Assembly (NCBI GenBank): GCA_027493525.1 | Contig: JAOSKN010000003.1 | Location: 1,946,467-2,010,466, forward strand | Source of the DNA: Planctomycetota bacterium | GTDB taxonomy: Bacteria; Planctomycetota; SZUA-567; H5-PLA8 | Length of the DNA stretch: 64,000 bases | Direction: 5' to 3' | In this document: positions 34,848 through 42,894 of the stretch, in pieces | Layout: each line of letters begins with the position of its first letter | Position numbering within the stretch: position 1 is the first letter of the stretch | Translations under genes and position numbers: made by a program | Notes under the pieces: model-generated | Told to the model about the DNA's origin: nothing | Seen by the model: the letters and a program-made list of their open reading frames with translations, nothing else | Databases searched by the model: none

Positions 34848-37103
34848 ATGCAACGGGAGGCGGCTTCCAGGCAAGCACTTTGCTGGGCATTGTTAATTTT
34901 AGGATGTTGCAATGGCGGTGTCTTGGGTGGGGAAGAATCGACGGTCAAGAAGACCGACCCGCAGGAGGGCTCCGCGCGCGAAGATGCGGAGCAACCGGTT
35001 CCCGCCGACGAGAGCGTGAAAGTAGTAATCGAAGCAGACAAGGAAAAGAATCCTCTGCCTTCCAACGCCCCGGAAGCCGAGCGCCTCGTGGATCCCGTCC
35101 CTCAGACTGGAGTGAAGCGCGAAGTTTACGAGTACCGCAACAATCGCCGCGTCGGCGACATCCTGAAACGTCTGCCGGGCATTACGATGGACGGCGGCAC
35201 GGGGGAAGAGAACAAGGACATCAAGCTGCGTGGCTTGGATAAGGAATTCACGCGGCTCCAGTTCGACGGAATCCAACTCCCAGGAGGCGGCGAGAAGCGC
35301 GAGTTCCAAGTCAACCGGTTACCTTCGTTCCTGATTGGGGACGTAAAGGTCATACGAAACCCCACGGCAGAGTATGAAAGCGATGGCCTGGCCGGCCGCG
35401 TGGCGATCGATTCCCGCCCCATTCCCGAAAAGCTCGTAGTCGAAGGACAAGCGGGGTTCGGCGGGTACAACGGACTTCATGGCGACTTATACGGAGGCAA
35501 TGTGGGCTTTGGCCTGCGCCCTTTGAGCTGGTTTGGCATCATGGGCGTGATCGACTATCTGCATGAGCATGCCGTATTCAAAAAGCTTAAAAATATCTCG
35601 AACGGAAACACCGAATTCGAGGACGAAGAGCGGATTAACGACTCGATCAACGCCTTTCTCGATGCCGGCTTCTTTTATCCCGATGGCGAAGTTCATGTGA
35701 AGCCCATGGCGCTGTACCTGATGAAGCCCAAGCCCAAGAAGAAGTTGAATCGAAACGGCGCGGGCGCGCCGACGGCCCTGGAAATCGAGAACGAAGAGTT
35801 CGACCAGTGCACCCTGGGCGGCTCGATCCATCACAAACACCAGTTCTCGGATCAGCTTCGCTGGGAAACTCAAGGCGGCTACTGGAGCACCGTCGAAGCT
35901 AAGGATAAGGACAAACCCAGCTTCAATTTTCCCGGAGGCGTTCAGACATTCAGGCAATTCGACGACGAGAAGGAAGACAAGGAGGACCGGTTCTGGCAGA
36001 TCAATTCGCACGTCGATTTGAATGCCGGCGATGCCATTAAGCACCGGATCAAGGTGGGCGGTTCCGTCAGGTTTCGCGAACGCTACAGGGAAAAGTCCGT
36101 GCTGCGGACCAATGCCGCCGGCGTGACGACCAATGTCACCACGCCGAAGGACACGTACTTCCTGGAAGAGGACTATTTCGCCGGATATGCGCAGGACGAG
36201 ATTACGCCCCTGAGCTGGTTTTCCATCACGCCGGGCGTGCGTCTGGAGCAAGTAGCGTTGAGGTCTCGCGATGCCGTGAGCCCCGAGGACGAGGAGGATT
36301 TCGTCGATCTCAATCCATCCTTGCATTTCCTATTCCGGCCCCGGAACGATACGAGCGTCCATCTGGCCTTTTCCCGCGGCGTCAATCGCCCAAAATTCGA
36401 CGAACTGAGCCCCTTCGAGCAAGAGCAGGGAGCCGACGACCTCGTCATTGGAAACCCCGACCTGCGGCCGGCCATTTCTCATAACGTGGATGTGGGGGTG
36501 GATTATGCAACCAAACATGTTTTTGCCGGCGTGAACTTCTTTTACAAGGAAATGTACGATCACATTCAGCAGGTTGACACGGGCATCGACCGGGACGGTC
36601 GCGACGTCCTGCAGGTCGTAAACGCGGGGGACGGCTGGCTCGGCGGCGTCGAACTCGAACAGCGGCTCAACTTGGGCATCACGGGAGTGAAGGGTCTGGA
36701 GAGCCTAACCATCTGGTCGAACCAGACCCTGCTCGATAGCGAGTTGGATGACCCGAATGGACTGGACAAGCCGTTCTTTCAGCAGCCTAAGCATATTTTT
36801 AACTTGGGCTTAGACTTCAATTACGAACCTTGGGGCACCATTCTGGCGCTTTCCTGGACACATACTGGGGCACGGCACGAATTCGCGGTGGACAAGACCA
36901 AGACCATTCTGCGCTCCTCCAGCCTAGACCTGTACTTCCAGCAACGGATTCAGGAGCGCCTCTTCATTTTCTTCGAGGCCGACAACCTGACCGGCGAGAA
37001 GAGCAAGATCGAGAAGGAGTTGAATCTGAACAACGGTCAGTTCTCGTACAAGAGCGAGGGAGGCGGAAGGAAGTTTTACATGGGCCTGAAATGGAAATTC
37101 TGA
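34848..37103 (+). CDS. TonB-dependent outer-membrane receptor
   Basis: 751 residues from ATG 34848; an in-frame ATG at 34722 would include the leader hairpins and is rejected. A signal peptide covers about 1-28. The plug domain is visible (VGDILKRLPGITMDGG, IKLRGLDKEFTRLQFDGIQLPGG, VKVIRNPTAEYESDGLAGRVAID). The beta-barrel follows, with alternating strands and acidic loops, and ends in YMGLKWKF with the C-terminal Phe required for barrel insertion. It would import a bulky ligand, such as a metal chelate or oligosaccharide, using energy from TonB (encoded at 40758). The stop overlaps the start of a BFD-like ferredoxin gene by 13 bases, suggesting an iron-related ligand. Confidence 0.9.
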   Translation: MQREAASRQALCWALLILGCCNGGVLGGEESTVKKTDPQEGSAREDAEQPVPADESVKVVIEADKEKNPLPSNAPEAERLVDPVPQTGVKREVYEYRNNRRVGDILKRLPGITMDGGTGEENKDIKLRGLDKEFTRLQFDGIQLPGGGEKREFQVNRLPSFLIGDVKVIRNPTAEYESDGLAGRVAIDSRPIPEKLVVEGQAGFGGYNGLHGDLYGGNVGFGLRPLSWFGIMGVIDYLHEHAVFKKLKNISNGNTEFEDEERINDSINAFLDAGFFYPDGEVHVKPMALYLMKPKPKKKLNRNGAGAPTALEIENEEFDQCTLGGSIHHKHQFSDQLRWETQGGYWSTVEAKDKDKPSFNFPGGVQTFRQFDDEKEDKEDRFWQINSHVDLNAGDAIKHRIKVGGSVRFRERYREKSVLRTNAAGVTTNVTTPKDTYFLEEDYFAGYAQDEITPLSWFSITPGVRLEQVALRSRDAVSPEDEEDFVDLNPSLHFLFRPRNDTSVHLAFSRGVNRPKFDELSPFEQEQGADDLVIGNPDLRPAISHNVDVGVDYATKHVFAGVNFFYKEMYDHIQQVDTGIDRDGRDVLQVVNAGDGWLGGVELEQRLNLGITGVKGLESLTIWSNQTLLDSELDDPNGLDKPFFQQPKHIFNLGLDFNYEPWGTILALSWTHTGARHEFAVDKTKTILRSSSLDLYFQQRIQERLFIFFEADNLTGEKSKIEKELNLNNGQFSYKSEGGGRKFYMGLKWKF

Positions 37104-37342
37104 ACGACGCGGCGTCCGGAAACGACCGCCTGATCTGCACTTGCCACGGAGTATGCGCGGGCGAGGCGCGGAAGGCGATCCAGGAAGGCGCTGCCACGGT
37201 AAAGGCTTGCTTTCGAGCGCTGGGCCGCTGGCCCAAGTGCGGGAACTGCGTCGTGCCGCTCCGCGACTTGCTCGCCGAAGCGCAGGACGCAAAAACTCGA
37301 GTCGAAGAGGATACAAGGGTCGGATGGACCAGGGAGGTCTGA
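37091..37342 (+). CDS. BFD-like [2Fe-2S] protein
   Basis: 83 residues with the complete bacterioferritin-associated-ferredoxin cysteine pattern C16-x-C18-x31-C50-x2-C53 (LICTCHGVC ... RWPKCGNCV). Such domains carry a [2Fe-2S] cluster; stand-alone members mobilise iron from bacterioferritin and are usually induced by iron shortage. The ATG lies inside the end of the receptor gene (13-base overlap), so the two are translationally coupled. The C-terminal 25 residues are charged and unstructured. This is the strongest hint that the operon handles iron or an iron complex. Confidence 0.85.
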   Translation: MEILNDAASGNDRLICTCHGVCAGEARKAIQEGAATVKACFRALGRWPKCGNCVVPLRDLLAEAQDAKTRVEEDTRVGWTREV

Positions 37343-37421
37343 AGGATCCTTGCGGTGAAAGCGCCGGTCATGGGGATGCGGCGAATGTACCCTGGAGAAC
37401 CTGGGGGAAAGGAACAGAGCC

Positions 37422-37622
37422 ATGAAAGTGAAAGTCAAGCTGGAGCATTTTCTCGAGAACGGGAACAAGGTCGCGTTCGAGGGCTTCCTGGAAGCGGAGG
37501 ATTTGAACGCCGCGCAGAAGAAAGGCCTGGGTGAATTCCAGGCAGCGCTTAAGAATCTCGCCTCGGCCTCCAGTATTTCCATCGAAAAGGCCAAGGTCGA
37601 ATTCGGGCACGAGCACCATTGA
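37422..37622 (+). CDS. Small protein with His-rich C-terminus, unknown function
   Basis: 66 residues with a good ribosome site (AAAGGA eight bases before the ATG). It begins with a strand-like stretch (KVKVKLEHFLENG), is then helical (LNAAQKKGLGEFQAALKNL), and ends FGHEHH, a possible metal-binding tail. No membrane span or signal. Its place in the middle of a TonB/BFD operon suggests a cytoplasmic accessory role in metal handling; family not recognised. The overall beta-alpha-beta pattern is compatible with a small ferredoxin-like fold. Confidence 0.6.
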   Translation: MKVKVKLEHFLENGNKVAFEGFLEAEDLNAAQKKGLGEFQAALKNLASASSISIEKAKVEFGHEHH

Positions 37623-37639
37623 CCGCCATCGGCATGTAA

Positions 37640-37680
37640 CGCTCGCTTGAGGCAGGGCAACCCGCCCTGCCCGGCGAGCG
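37640..37680 (+). promoter_or_regulatory. Nested GC hairpin just before the ABC membrane-domain gene
   Basis: An inner perfect 8-bp stem (ggcagggc/gccctgcc) lies within an outer perfect 7-bp stem (cgctcgc/gcgagcg). The structure ends five bases before the ATG at 37686, so it would occupy the ribosome-binding region. No T-run follows, so translational control or mRNA stabilisation is more likely than termination. Confidence 0.5.
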
Positions 37681-37685
37681 AGCCG

Positions 37686-38660
37686 ATGAGCCCGGCGCTT
37701 TACTTGGCCATGAGTGAACCAATGCTTGCCTCAGGCGCTCCTACCGCATCCAGTTGGCCGCGGGAAATGTGGCGTCTTATCTTTAGGCATCCGTGGCTCC
37801 TGGCCGGCACGATTCTACCGTCCATCCTGGCTCCGATTGTAGAGCCCGCGCAAGCCTGGGTAGCCAAGTTCGCGGTGGATTCGATGACCAAGGAAGGCGC
37901 GACGTTCAGCCGCGAAGAGTTGCTCCGTTTCGTGCCCTGGGCCGTGGCGGTCTTCCTGGCCCTCGCGGTCATTAAGCTCCTTGGCACGTTTGTCGACAAG
38001 ATGTTCGACGAGCGGCTCAAAATCGAGCTTCAACGCGCCTATTTCGACCGCCGGCCGAACAAGGATCCTGGAGAGGATATTGCCCGGACCTTGAACGACG
38101 CCGAGCAGGCGCGCAAGGTGGCCGATATCGTGCAACGCGACATCTGGCTGGTAGTCGTGGGGCTTCCGGCCGTATTGCTCTGGCAGATGAAGCTCGCGCC
38201 CAATTGGATTTCGGCCCTGTTGTTGGCTGCCGCGCCATCGCTCCTACTTACCGTCCTTCTCGGCAGATTCGTACAGCGACTTAGCCATCGCAGGCTGAAG
38301 GCTATGGCGGCGATTTCTGACGCGGTCAATCGTGACCACAGGGCGGACTTGCATTCCGAGCAGGAAGCCTATTATCGCGCCTCGGTCGGCTTTGAATTAT
38401 GCAAGAAAGGAACCGAGGTTCTCACGGAATCGCTCCAATGGCTCGGCCTGATCGCCGTCCTGCTCCTGGCCACCGTCTTCCCACTGCTTCCGGAAGAGGT
38501 GAGCGCGGGCGAACTCGCCGCATTCCTGGTCAACCTGAAGCTGATCGGAAAGCCGCTCAATCAGATTGGCGTGATGTACGTCAAATTCCGTGAAGCGCAG
38601 CCCGCCCTGGTTCGCATTTTCCATCCCGAGCGCACAAGGGTGCAGGAGCTTGTCGCATGA
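37686..38660 (+). CDS. ABC-exporter membrane domain without an ATPase domain
   Basis: 324 residues with about six membrane segments (WLLAGTILPSILAPIVEPAQAW, WAVAVFLALAVIKLLGTF, LVVVGLPAVLLW, ALLLAAAPSLLLTVLLG, LGLIAVLLLATVFPLL). The C-terminus runs through the coupling region typical of type-1 ABC exporters (ELAAFLVNLKLIGKPLNQIGVMYVKFREAQPALVRIF). It stops exactly where a nucleotide-binding domain would start; no Walker A or signature motif is present here or in the following genes. ATG 37686 is used because upstream in-frame sequence overlaps the hairpin. It overlaps the next gene by 4 bases. Either it pairs with an ATPase encoded elsewhere or it has been co-opted as a stand-alone membrane protein. 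Confidence 0.75.
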   Translation: MSPALYLAMSEPMLASGAPTASSWPREMWRLIFRHPWLLAGTILPSILAPIVEPAQAWVAKFAVDSMTKEGATFSREELLRFVPWAVAVFLALAVIKLLGTFVDKMFDERLKIELQRAYFDRRPNKDPGEDIARTLNDAEQARKVADIVQRDIWLVVVGLPAVLLWQMKLAPNWISALLLAAAPSLLLTVLLGRFVQRLSHRRLKAMAAISDAVNRDHRADLHSEQEAYYRASVGFELCKKGTEVLTESLQWLGLIAVLLLATVFPLLPEEVSAGELAAFLVNLKLIGKPLNQIGVMYVKFREAQPALVRIFHPERTRVQELVA

Positions 38661-39031
38661 TCGCGGTTGCCCCGCTTTTTGTATCCAACATATTCATGAC
38701 CGCCGCCTGGTACGGACATCTGAAGCACAAGGATGCCGCGCTCTGGAAGGTCATCGCGGCGAGTTGGTTGATTGCGTTTCTCGAATACTGTTTTCAAGTT
38801 CCGGCCAATCGCCTTGGCCATGGCTATTTCAGTGCCGCTCAGCTCAAGATCATTCAGGAGGCGGTCACGTTGACCGTCTTCATCGGTTTCGCATGGTGGT
38901 ATTTGGGTGAAAAACCGCGCGTGAATGAGATGGTCGCCGCAGCCCTGGTCATGATTGCAGTGGTGGTCGCGCAAGCGCCGTGGCGTACGAACGCCGAGAC
39001 GGCTTCGCATGCGGCACATGTGGCCGAGTAA
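38657..39031 (+). CDS. DUF486 family four-helix membrane protein
   Basis: 124 residues with four predicted membrane helices and the DUF486 style (LFVSNIFMTAAWYGHLKHK, FLEYCFQVPANRLGHGYFSAAQLKIIQEAVTL, VFIGFAWWYLGEKPRVNE). This family is related to drug/metabolite-type small transporters; biochemical function is not established. The ATG overlaps the preceding stop (ATGA), so it is translated together with the ABC membrane domain. Length is standard for the family. Its presence here suggests a shared transport or export step. Confidence 0.85.
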   Translation: MIAVAPLFVSNIFMTAAWYGHLKHKDAALWKVIAASWLIAFLEYCFQVPANRLGHGYFSAAQLKIIQEAVTLTVFIGFAWWYLGEKPRVNEMVAAALVMIAVVVAQAPWRTNAETASHAAHVAE

Positions 39032-39051
39032 CCGTTTGGAGGGAGTTTGAA

Positions 39052-40749
39052 ATGGATCTTTCGTCGATTCTCGATTTTGCCCGGCCACAGGTGAAAGACA
39101 TGCTGCGCGTTCAAGGCACACTCTGGCTGGGCTCGCACGCCGGACTATTCCGCCTGGACGATCAACGCTTAGTCGCGGCGGAAGGGTGGTCCGACGGAGA
39201 GATCAAGGCGCTGGGCCCTGCGCCGCTGGGCTTTTACGTGGCCATCAAGCGCGGGAAGTGCTGCGAGGTTCACCGCTGCGGCGCAGACGGTCGTTCCCTG
39301 GATCTCCTGCCCGCCCTGACCGCTTCGGACCTCAAGTGCGTCAGTGGGTTGCGAAGCGTCTGGGCCGGCGCCAAAAAGGGAGTGTACCGGCTTCGCGATA
39401 AGGCTTGGCAGCCGGTCTACGTTCAAGATTCCTGCGAGGTGGCGCGAGTCGAGGAGCGCGAGGACGGCATCTGGGTCTTTTGCAAGAAACACGGCCCGGA
39501 AATGACTCCTGCGGTGCTGCGCTCGAAGGACGATGGCGCGACGTGGGAGACGCTCTGGACGGGGGCGTACCACGACGCGGTTCTGGCGGCGTCTCCCGCG
39601 CTCGCGGTGACACGCTGGAGGCACAAGGTAAAGTCCGGCGAAAACGGGAAGTACAAGAAGACGCCGATTACTGCGGCCGTGCTTTTGGCCGATGGGAAAT
39701 TGGCGGTATTGGATGGACATAAGCTGCGCATCGAACGGCCCGGACACAGCACTATCGAGGCCAAGCATCCGGTCTTCGCGGAGGCCGAGCATCTGGATCT
39801 TGAACGCGGGCGAGCCATCGTCGCGGGCGGACAGGGCGCTTACTCCGTGGACTTGACCAATGGGACCGTGCTGGATCTGTTCTCAGGCCATCCGGTGCCG
39901 GACCACTCGTACCACATCAAGAAACTGTATGCGTTGAAGCCTGATTCGTTCTTGGCGGCCACCTCCTTCGGCACGTTTCGTTCGGTCGACAAAGGGGATA
40001 CTTGGGCGCCCGTATCCGGGGACTGGACGGTGCACGACTCCGAAGGGTTGGCGCGTGCCGAGGACGGCACGTTTTTCCTGGCCTGCCAACGTGGGCTCTT
40101 TGCGAGCAGAGACGATGGGCTCTCCTGGAAGCACGAGAAGTTCGATGCGGTGTCCGAATTCTGGCTGGAGCTTACGGGAATCACGGCGTTTGCCGGCGGC
40201 GTGGCCCTGTCCAGCAAGAACGGGCTTTATCTTTGGCGCGCCGAAGAGCCGAAGCTGTTGCGGAGAGTCGAATCGCTCGGTGCGCTGCGGGTTTCCCTGG
40301 TGACGCCCAGCGCCGAGGCGCTCTTGGCGGTCGCCGAAGACAGGGGCGTGTACCGGGTCGAGCCGGGAACGGGACAGACGCATAAACTCGGTGTGCTCCC
40401 GGCGTCCGCCGGTGAAGTCGGCGCGCTATGGGAAGAGCGTGGCATTCCCTGGGTCCAAGCCCAATGGGGCGTTTTTGTACTTCGAGATGCCGGTTTCGTG
40501 GCTTGCCCACTGCCTTCGACGGAGGGACCGTGGCACGGTCAAGCGACCACGAACGGGGTGTTGCTCTGGAATGCCGCGCGAGCGTGGCTGCGCAAGAACG
40601 AAGGATGGGCGTCGGTGGAAGGCTGGCCTGGCGGTCCGATCAAGAAAGTGGTGCTCGCATCCGGTGGCGCGTACGTGCTCGCCACGGACCGAAAGACAAT
40701 ATACCGGCTGCCCGTGTCCGAATCTGGGTTGGTGGGAGCTTCGCACTGA
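39052..40749 (+). CDS. Asp-box (BNR) beta-propeller protein
   Basis: 565 residues; ATG 39052 has GGAGGG upstream, and a frame opening at 38980 is rejected. It is built from repeated blades, three of them with the Asp-box S-x-D-x-G-x-[TS]-W: SKDDGATWETLW, SVDKGDTWAPVSG, SRDDGLSWKHE. Other blades read LWLGSHAGLFRLDD, VWAGAKKGVYRL and GIPWVQAQWGVFVLRD. Such seven- or ten-bladed propellers occur in sialidases, sortilin-like and photosystem-assembly proteins. No catalytic sialidase residues are visible and there is no signal peptide, so a cytoplasmic binding or sensing role is likelier. It is 8 bp upstream of tonB and in the same operon. Confidence 0.75.
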   Translation: MDLSSILDFARPQVKDMLRVQGTLWLGSHAGLFRLDDQRLVAAEGWSDGEIKALGPAPLGFYVAIKRGKCCEVHRCGADGRSLDLLPALTASDLKCVSGLRSVWAGAKKGVYRLRDKAWQPVYVQDSCEVARVEEREDGIWVFCKKHGPEMTPAVLRSKDDGATWETLWTGAYHDAVLAASPALAVTRWRHKVKSGENGKYKKTPITAAVLLADGKLAVLDGHKLRIERPGHSTIEAKHPVFAEAEHLDLERGRAIVAGGQGAYSVDLTNGTVLDLFSGHPVPDHSYHIKKLYALKPDSFLAATSFGTFRSVDKGDTWAPVSGDWTVHDSEGLARAEDGTFFLACQRGLFASRDDGLSWKHEKFDAVSEFWLELTGITAFAGGVALSSKNGLYLWRAEEPKLLRRVESLGALRVSLVTPSAEALLAVAEDRGVYRVEPGTGQTHKLGVLPASAGEVGALWEERGIPWVQAQWGVFVLRDAGFVACPLPSTEGPWHGQATTNGVLLWNAARAWLRKNEGWASVEGWPGGPIKKVVLASGGAYVLATDRKTIYRLPVSESGLVGASH

Positions 40750-40757
40750 GTACGAGC

Positions 40758-41675
40758 ATGATCCACCGCACAGATCCTGCCCAGGCGCCCCTGCCGCTCG
40801 CCGAATGCGCCGAGATCAGCGTGCAACTCCCGCGCGCTGAGATCTCGATCCTATTGCCGCCGGCCGAAGTCGCCGTGAAGCTTTCCCCCGCGGAATTGAC
40901 TGCTGAATTGGGTGCGGCAAGCATGCAGCATCTGCCGCCGCCGCATCGGGAACGTATGGAGCGGAGTCTGAAGAAGCCGCGCTCGAAGCTCTGGCTCGTC
41001 TCGCTCGCGTTCCATATGGGACTCGTGGCCGTCGCCTGCGCGCTCGTTCCGGCTATCGCGCGGTATCGGCCGTCCGTGCGTTACGAACAGCCCATGGCGA
41101 TTGCCGCTCCATCGCAAGAGACGCGCCCGCGGGCACGGCGCCAACTGGCGCTCGCTCCACCGGTCATGCCGGCAGTCGATCCAACGGAACTGTTGCAAGT
41201 CGAGGCGCCCGAGTTTGTCGTTGACGACGCATTGGAACCGGCCGAGTCCGCTTGGTCACTAGCCGCGAGCGATTCGTTCGGTACGGCGATTGAACGGGCG
41301 ATATCCTCGCCTCGTCTGCGCATCAAGCGGCAGGTCAAGCCGGCGCCCTCCGTGGAACTGTCCGATGGGCCTCCTCCGGTATCTGCTCCGCGCGCGAGCG
41401 GGCCGGCCCAAGGACCGCGACTGTCGAGTCCGCTGCAACCGCGCTACCCCGAGTCACAGCGTCGAAATGGGCATACTGCTTCCGTCAAAGTCATCGTCTG
41501 GATCGACATGACCGGAAAGCCAGATAGATGGGATTTCCTTCCCCCCGCCGTGCATCAGGACTTCAAAGACTCGGTCGAAGAAGCCCTGCGTGTCGTGCGC
41601 TTTACTCCCGCCTTGCACGACGGAAAACCCGTATCGGGCAAAATTACGGTGACCATCGAGTTTCGACTGAAATAG
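40758..41675 (+). CDS. tonB: TonB energy-transducer protein
   Basis: 305 residues from ATG 40758 (upstream frame is a shadow). An unusual 75-residue cytoplasmic N-terminus with repeated Pro-Ala-Glu phrases (LPRAEISILLPPAEVAVKL) precedes the membrane helix (WLVSLAFHMGLVAVACALVPAIA, about 77-99). A proline-rich periplasmic linker follows, then a C-terminal TonB domain (LQPRYPESQRRNG, VKVIVWIDMTGKPDRWDF, VVRFTPALHDGKPV). It would link the proton motive force to the receptor encoded at 34848. No exbB or exbD is in the window, so those must be elsewhere. The canonical TonB N-terminal motif that contacts ExbB lies at the helix, but the long extension before it is atypical. Confidence 0.85.
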   Translation: MIHRTDPAQAPLPLAECAEISVQLPRAEISILLPPAEVAVKLSPAELTAELGAASMQHLPPPHRERMERSLKKPRSKLWLVSLAFHMGLVAVACALVPAIARYRPSVRYEQPMAIAAPSQETRPRARRQLALAPPVMPAVDPTELLQVEAPEFVVDDALEPAESAWSLAASDSFGTAIERAISSPRLRIKRQVKPAPSVELSDGPPPVSAPRASGPAQGPRLSSPLQPRYPESQRRNGHTASVKVIVWIDMTGKPDRWDFLPPAVHQDFKDSVEEALRVVRFTPALHDGKPVSGKITVTIEFRLK

Positions 41676-42306
41676 ATGGCTCGGTAATCGTCCGGAAACC
41701 CCTATCCGAGAGCAATTTCCTTCTATCTATCGTTGTGTAGCGGCCAAGGGGATTATGAAGCCTCCAAAGAAGCCGGAAGCGTGAAAGGCATGCGGCATAT
41801 GAAACGTATTCGGTCGCACTTCTCTCGCGCGGATGAAGCGAACGATTCTCGTTTTGTCAAAGAGCCACGGCACGCGCAAGGATCGGACGATGCGCTTCAC
41901 GGAACGGAGCACGCGAATATCGAGCTTGATCGGATTGTTGCCGCCGCGGCAATGGACGCGGCGCACGGAGACGGCCGGCGGTTCTTCGCGCGCCAGGATC
42001 GGCGCGGTGCGGCGCCGCTCCACTTCTGGTTGGGGGTGCCGCGGTTGTAGCCGGAAGCGGGCGGCGGGTTCGCGGCGAAGTTCGCCACGGGGATGACAAC
42101 TCGACAAGGTTCGACCGGAACCTGTACGCCGAGTGGGAAAAAGACTCAACTCGCGCTTGAAGCGTGCGGCCATTATTTTATAGGTGATTGCCTTATTATA
42201 CTGATGTCCATGGCATGGAATGAGAGCATGGACCTGTTGCACTTCAGGGGCCGGATGAATTTCAGGAACCTGACGCAAGCTGGCGGCGTGAATGGGGAGA
42301 ACCCGC
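41676..42306. other. Region without a credible gene between tonB and the CRISPR-cas remnants
   Basis: 631 bp with frames on both strands, none with convincing protein character. A plus-strand frame ends NFRNLTQAGGVNGENPREL at 42317, overlapping the start of the cas8e fragment in the manner of an upstream cas gene. It could be the last trace of a lost neighbour such as cas3, but I cannot show that. Confidence 0.5.
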
Positions 42307-42443
42307 GTGAGCTTTAACCTGCTCTACGAGCCATGGATACCCGTGCTCTGGCGGGACGGGCGGGCCAAGCGTGTTGGCATTTGGACAGGCACTAACCGAA
42401 GCAGGGAAGATTCGTCAGATCGCGGCGTCGAACCGGTCCAGGT
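42307..42443 (+). pseudogene. Fragment of a second cas8e (cse1) gene, 5' end only
   Basis: Translation from GTG 42307 gives SFNLLYEPWIPVLWRDGRAKRVGI, then after a one-base frameshift QALTEAGKIRQIAASN. The intact Cas8e at 42884 begins TYNLIDEPWIPVLWRDGHAERVGI and continues ALTNAGKIRQIAASN. The shift is an extra T in attt where the intact gene has att. Homology ends at about 42,440. Remnant of an older or duplicated cas operon. Confidence 0.85.
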
Positions 42444-42480
42444 TTTTCAGACAATGTCTTGCACAGGGTAAAAAAGAGAT

Positions 42481-42508
42481 CTCGGGCGCGGCTTTCGCCG
42501 CGCCCGAG
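42481..42508. repeat. Perfect 12-bp inverted repeat (hairpin)
   Basis: ctcgggcgcggc and gccgcgcccgag are separated by tttc. No T-run follows. It lies between the cas8e fragment and the fossil repeats; role unknown. Confidence 0.5.
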
Positions 42509-42594
42509 GACAGCCCCCACTGGCGTGGGGAAAGGCTTTACCAACATGTACTTAACTGCTCCCGACCAGGTTCACCCCCACGAGCGTGGGGAAG
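42509..42594 (-). CRISPR. Fossil CRISPR: two repeat remnants, 61-bp period
   Basis: 42569-42594 matches 26 of the 28 bases of the main repeat in reverse orientation. A more degraded copy near 42509-42534 keeps cccccac..gcgtggggaa. The conserved cccccac starts at 42514 and 42575, exactly 61 bp apart, the same period as the main array. The orientation is opposite to the main array. Confidence 0.8.
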
Positions 42595-42658
42595 TAAAAC
42601 TCGAATTATAGGAGGTTAAATCTCCCAATCAAGATCTTTTTTTAACTGCTCTCGACCC

Positions 42659-42686
42659 TTGACATATTCATTGGGAATCGTAAACT
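42659..42686 (+). promoter_or_regulatory. Promoter of the cas operon
   Basis: TTGACA at 42659-42664, a 16-bp spacer, TAAACT at 42681-42686. A start point about 7 bp later falls at the ATG at 42694, implying a leaderless transcript for the first small gene. Confidence 0.55.
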
Positions 42687-42693
42687 GTGGAGC

Positions 42694-42894
42694 ATGAATG
42701 AACGCGAACATCGCCGCGAGTGCCTACGACGCGTATGGGAACGAGCAGTCGTTGCAACCGGTGACCTAGGTCCGCGAGTGGCAATGCATATTGCCGCAGT
42801 AGAGGCAGGCGTGCCACAGGGGGAAATTGCGGCAGCCGTCAGATGCAGGCAACAACTGAAAAAACGATCCAGGGGGCGGGGCCGTGCGAAATAA
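42694..42894 (+). CDS. Small HTH-like protein opening the cas operon
   Basis: 66 residues, very basic at the C-terminus (QQLKKRSRGRGRAK). The middle resembles a helix-turn-helix (AMHIAAVEAGVPQGEIAAAVRCRQQ). It lies 7 bp after the -10 element of the predicted promoter, with no room for a ribosome site, so leaderless translation is expected. Its end overlaps the GTG start of cas8e by 11 bases, which argues that it is a real, coupled gene and not chance. It is not a standard type I-E component. Possible roles are autoregulator of the operon or nucleic-acid-binding accessory; both are inference. The alternative is a cryptic leader ORF used only for coupling. Confidence 0.5.
   Translation: MNEREHRRECLRRVWERAVVATGDLGPRVAMHIAAVEAGVPQGEIAAAVRCRQQLKKRSRGRGRAK

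Noticed and set aside
41727..42278. Minus-strand 183-residue ORF and overlapping plus-strand ORFs
   Set aside because: No ribosome site, no family-like pattern, and conflicting frames on both strands; treated as non-coding or decayed.
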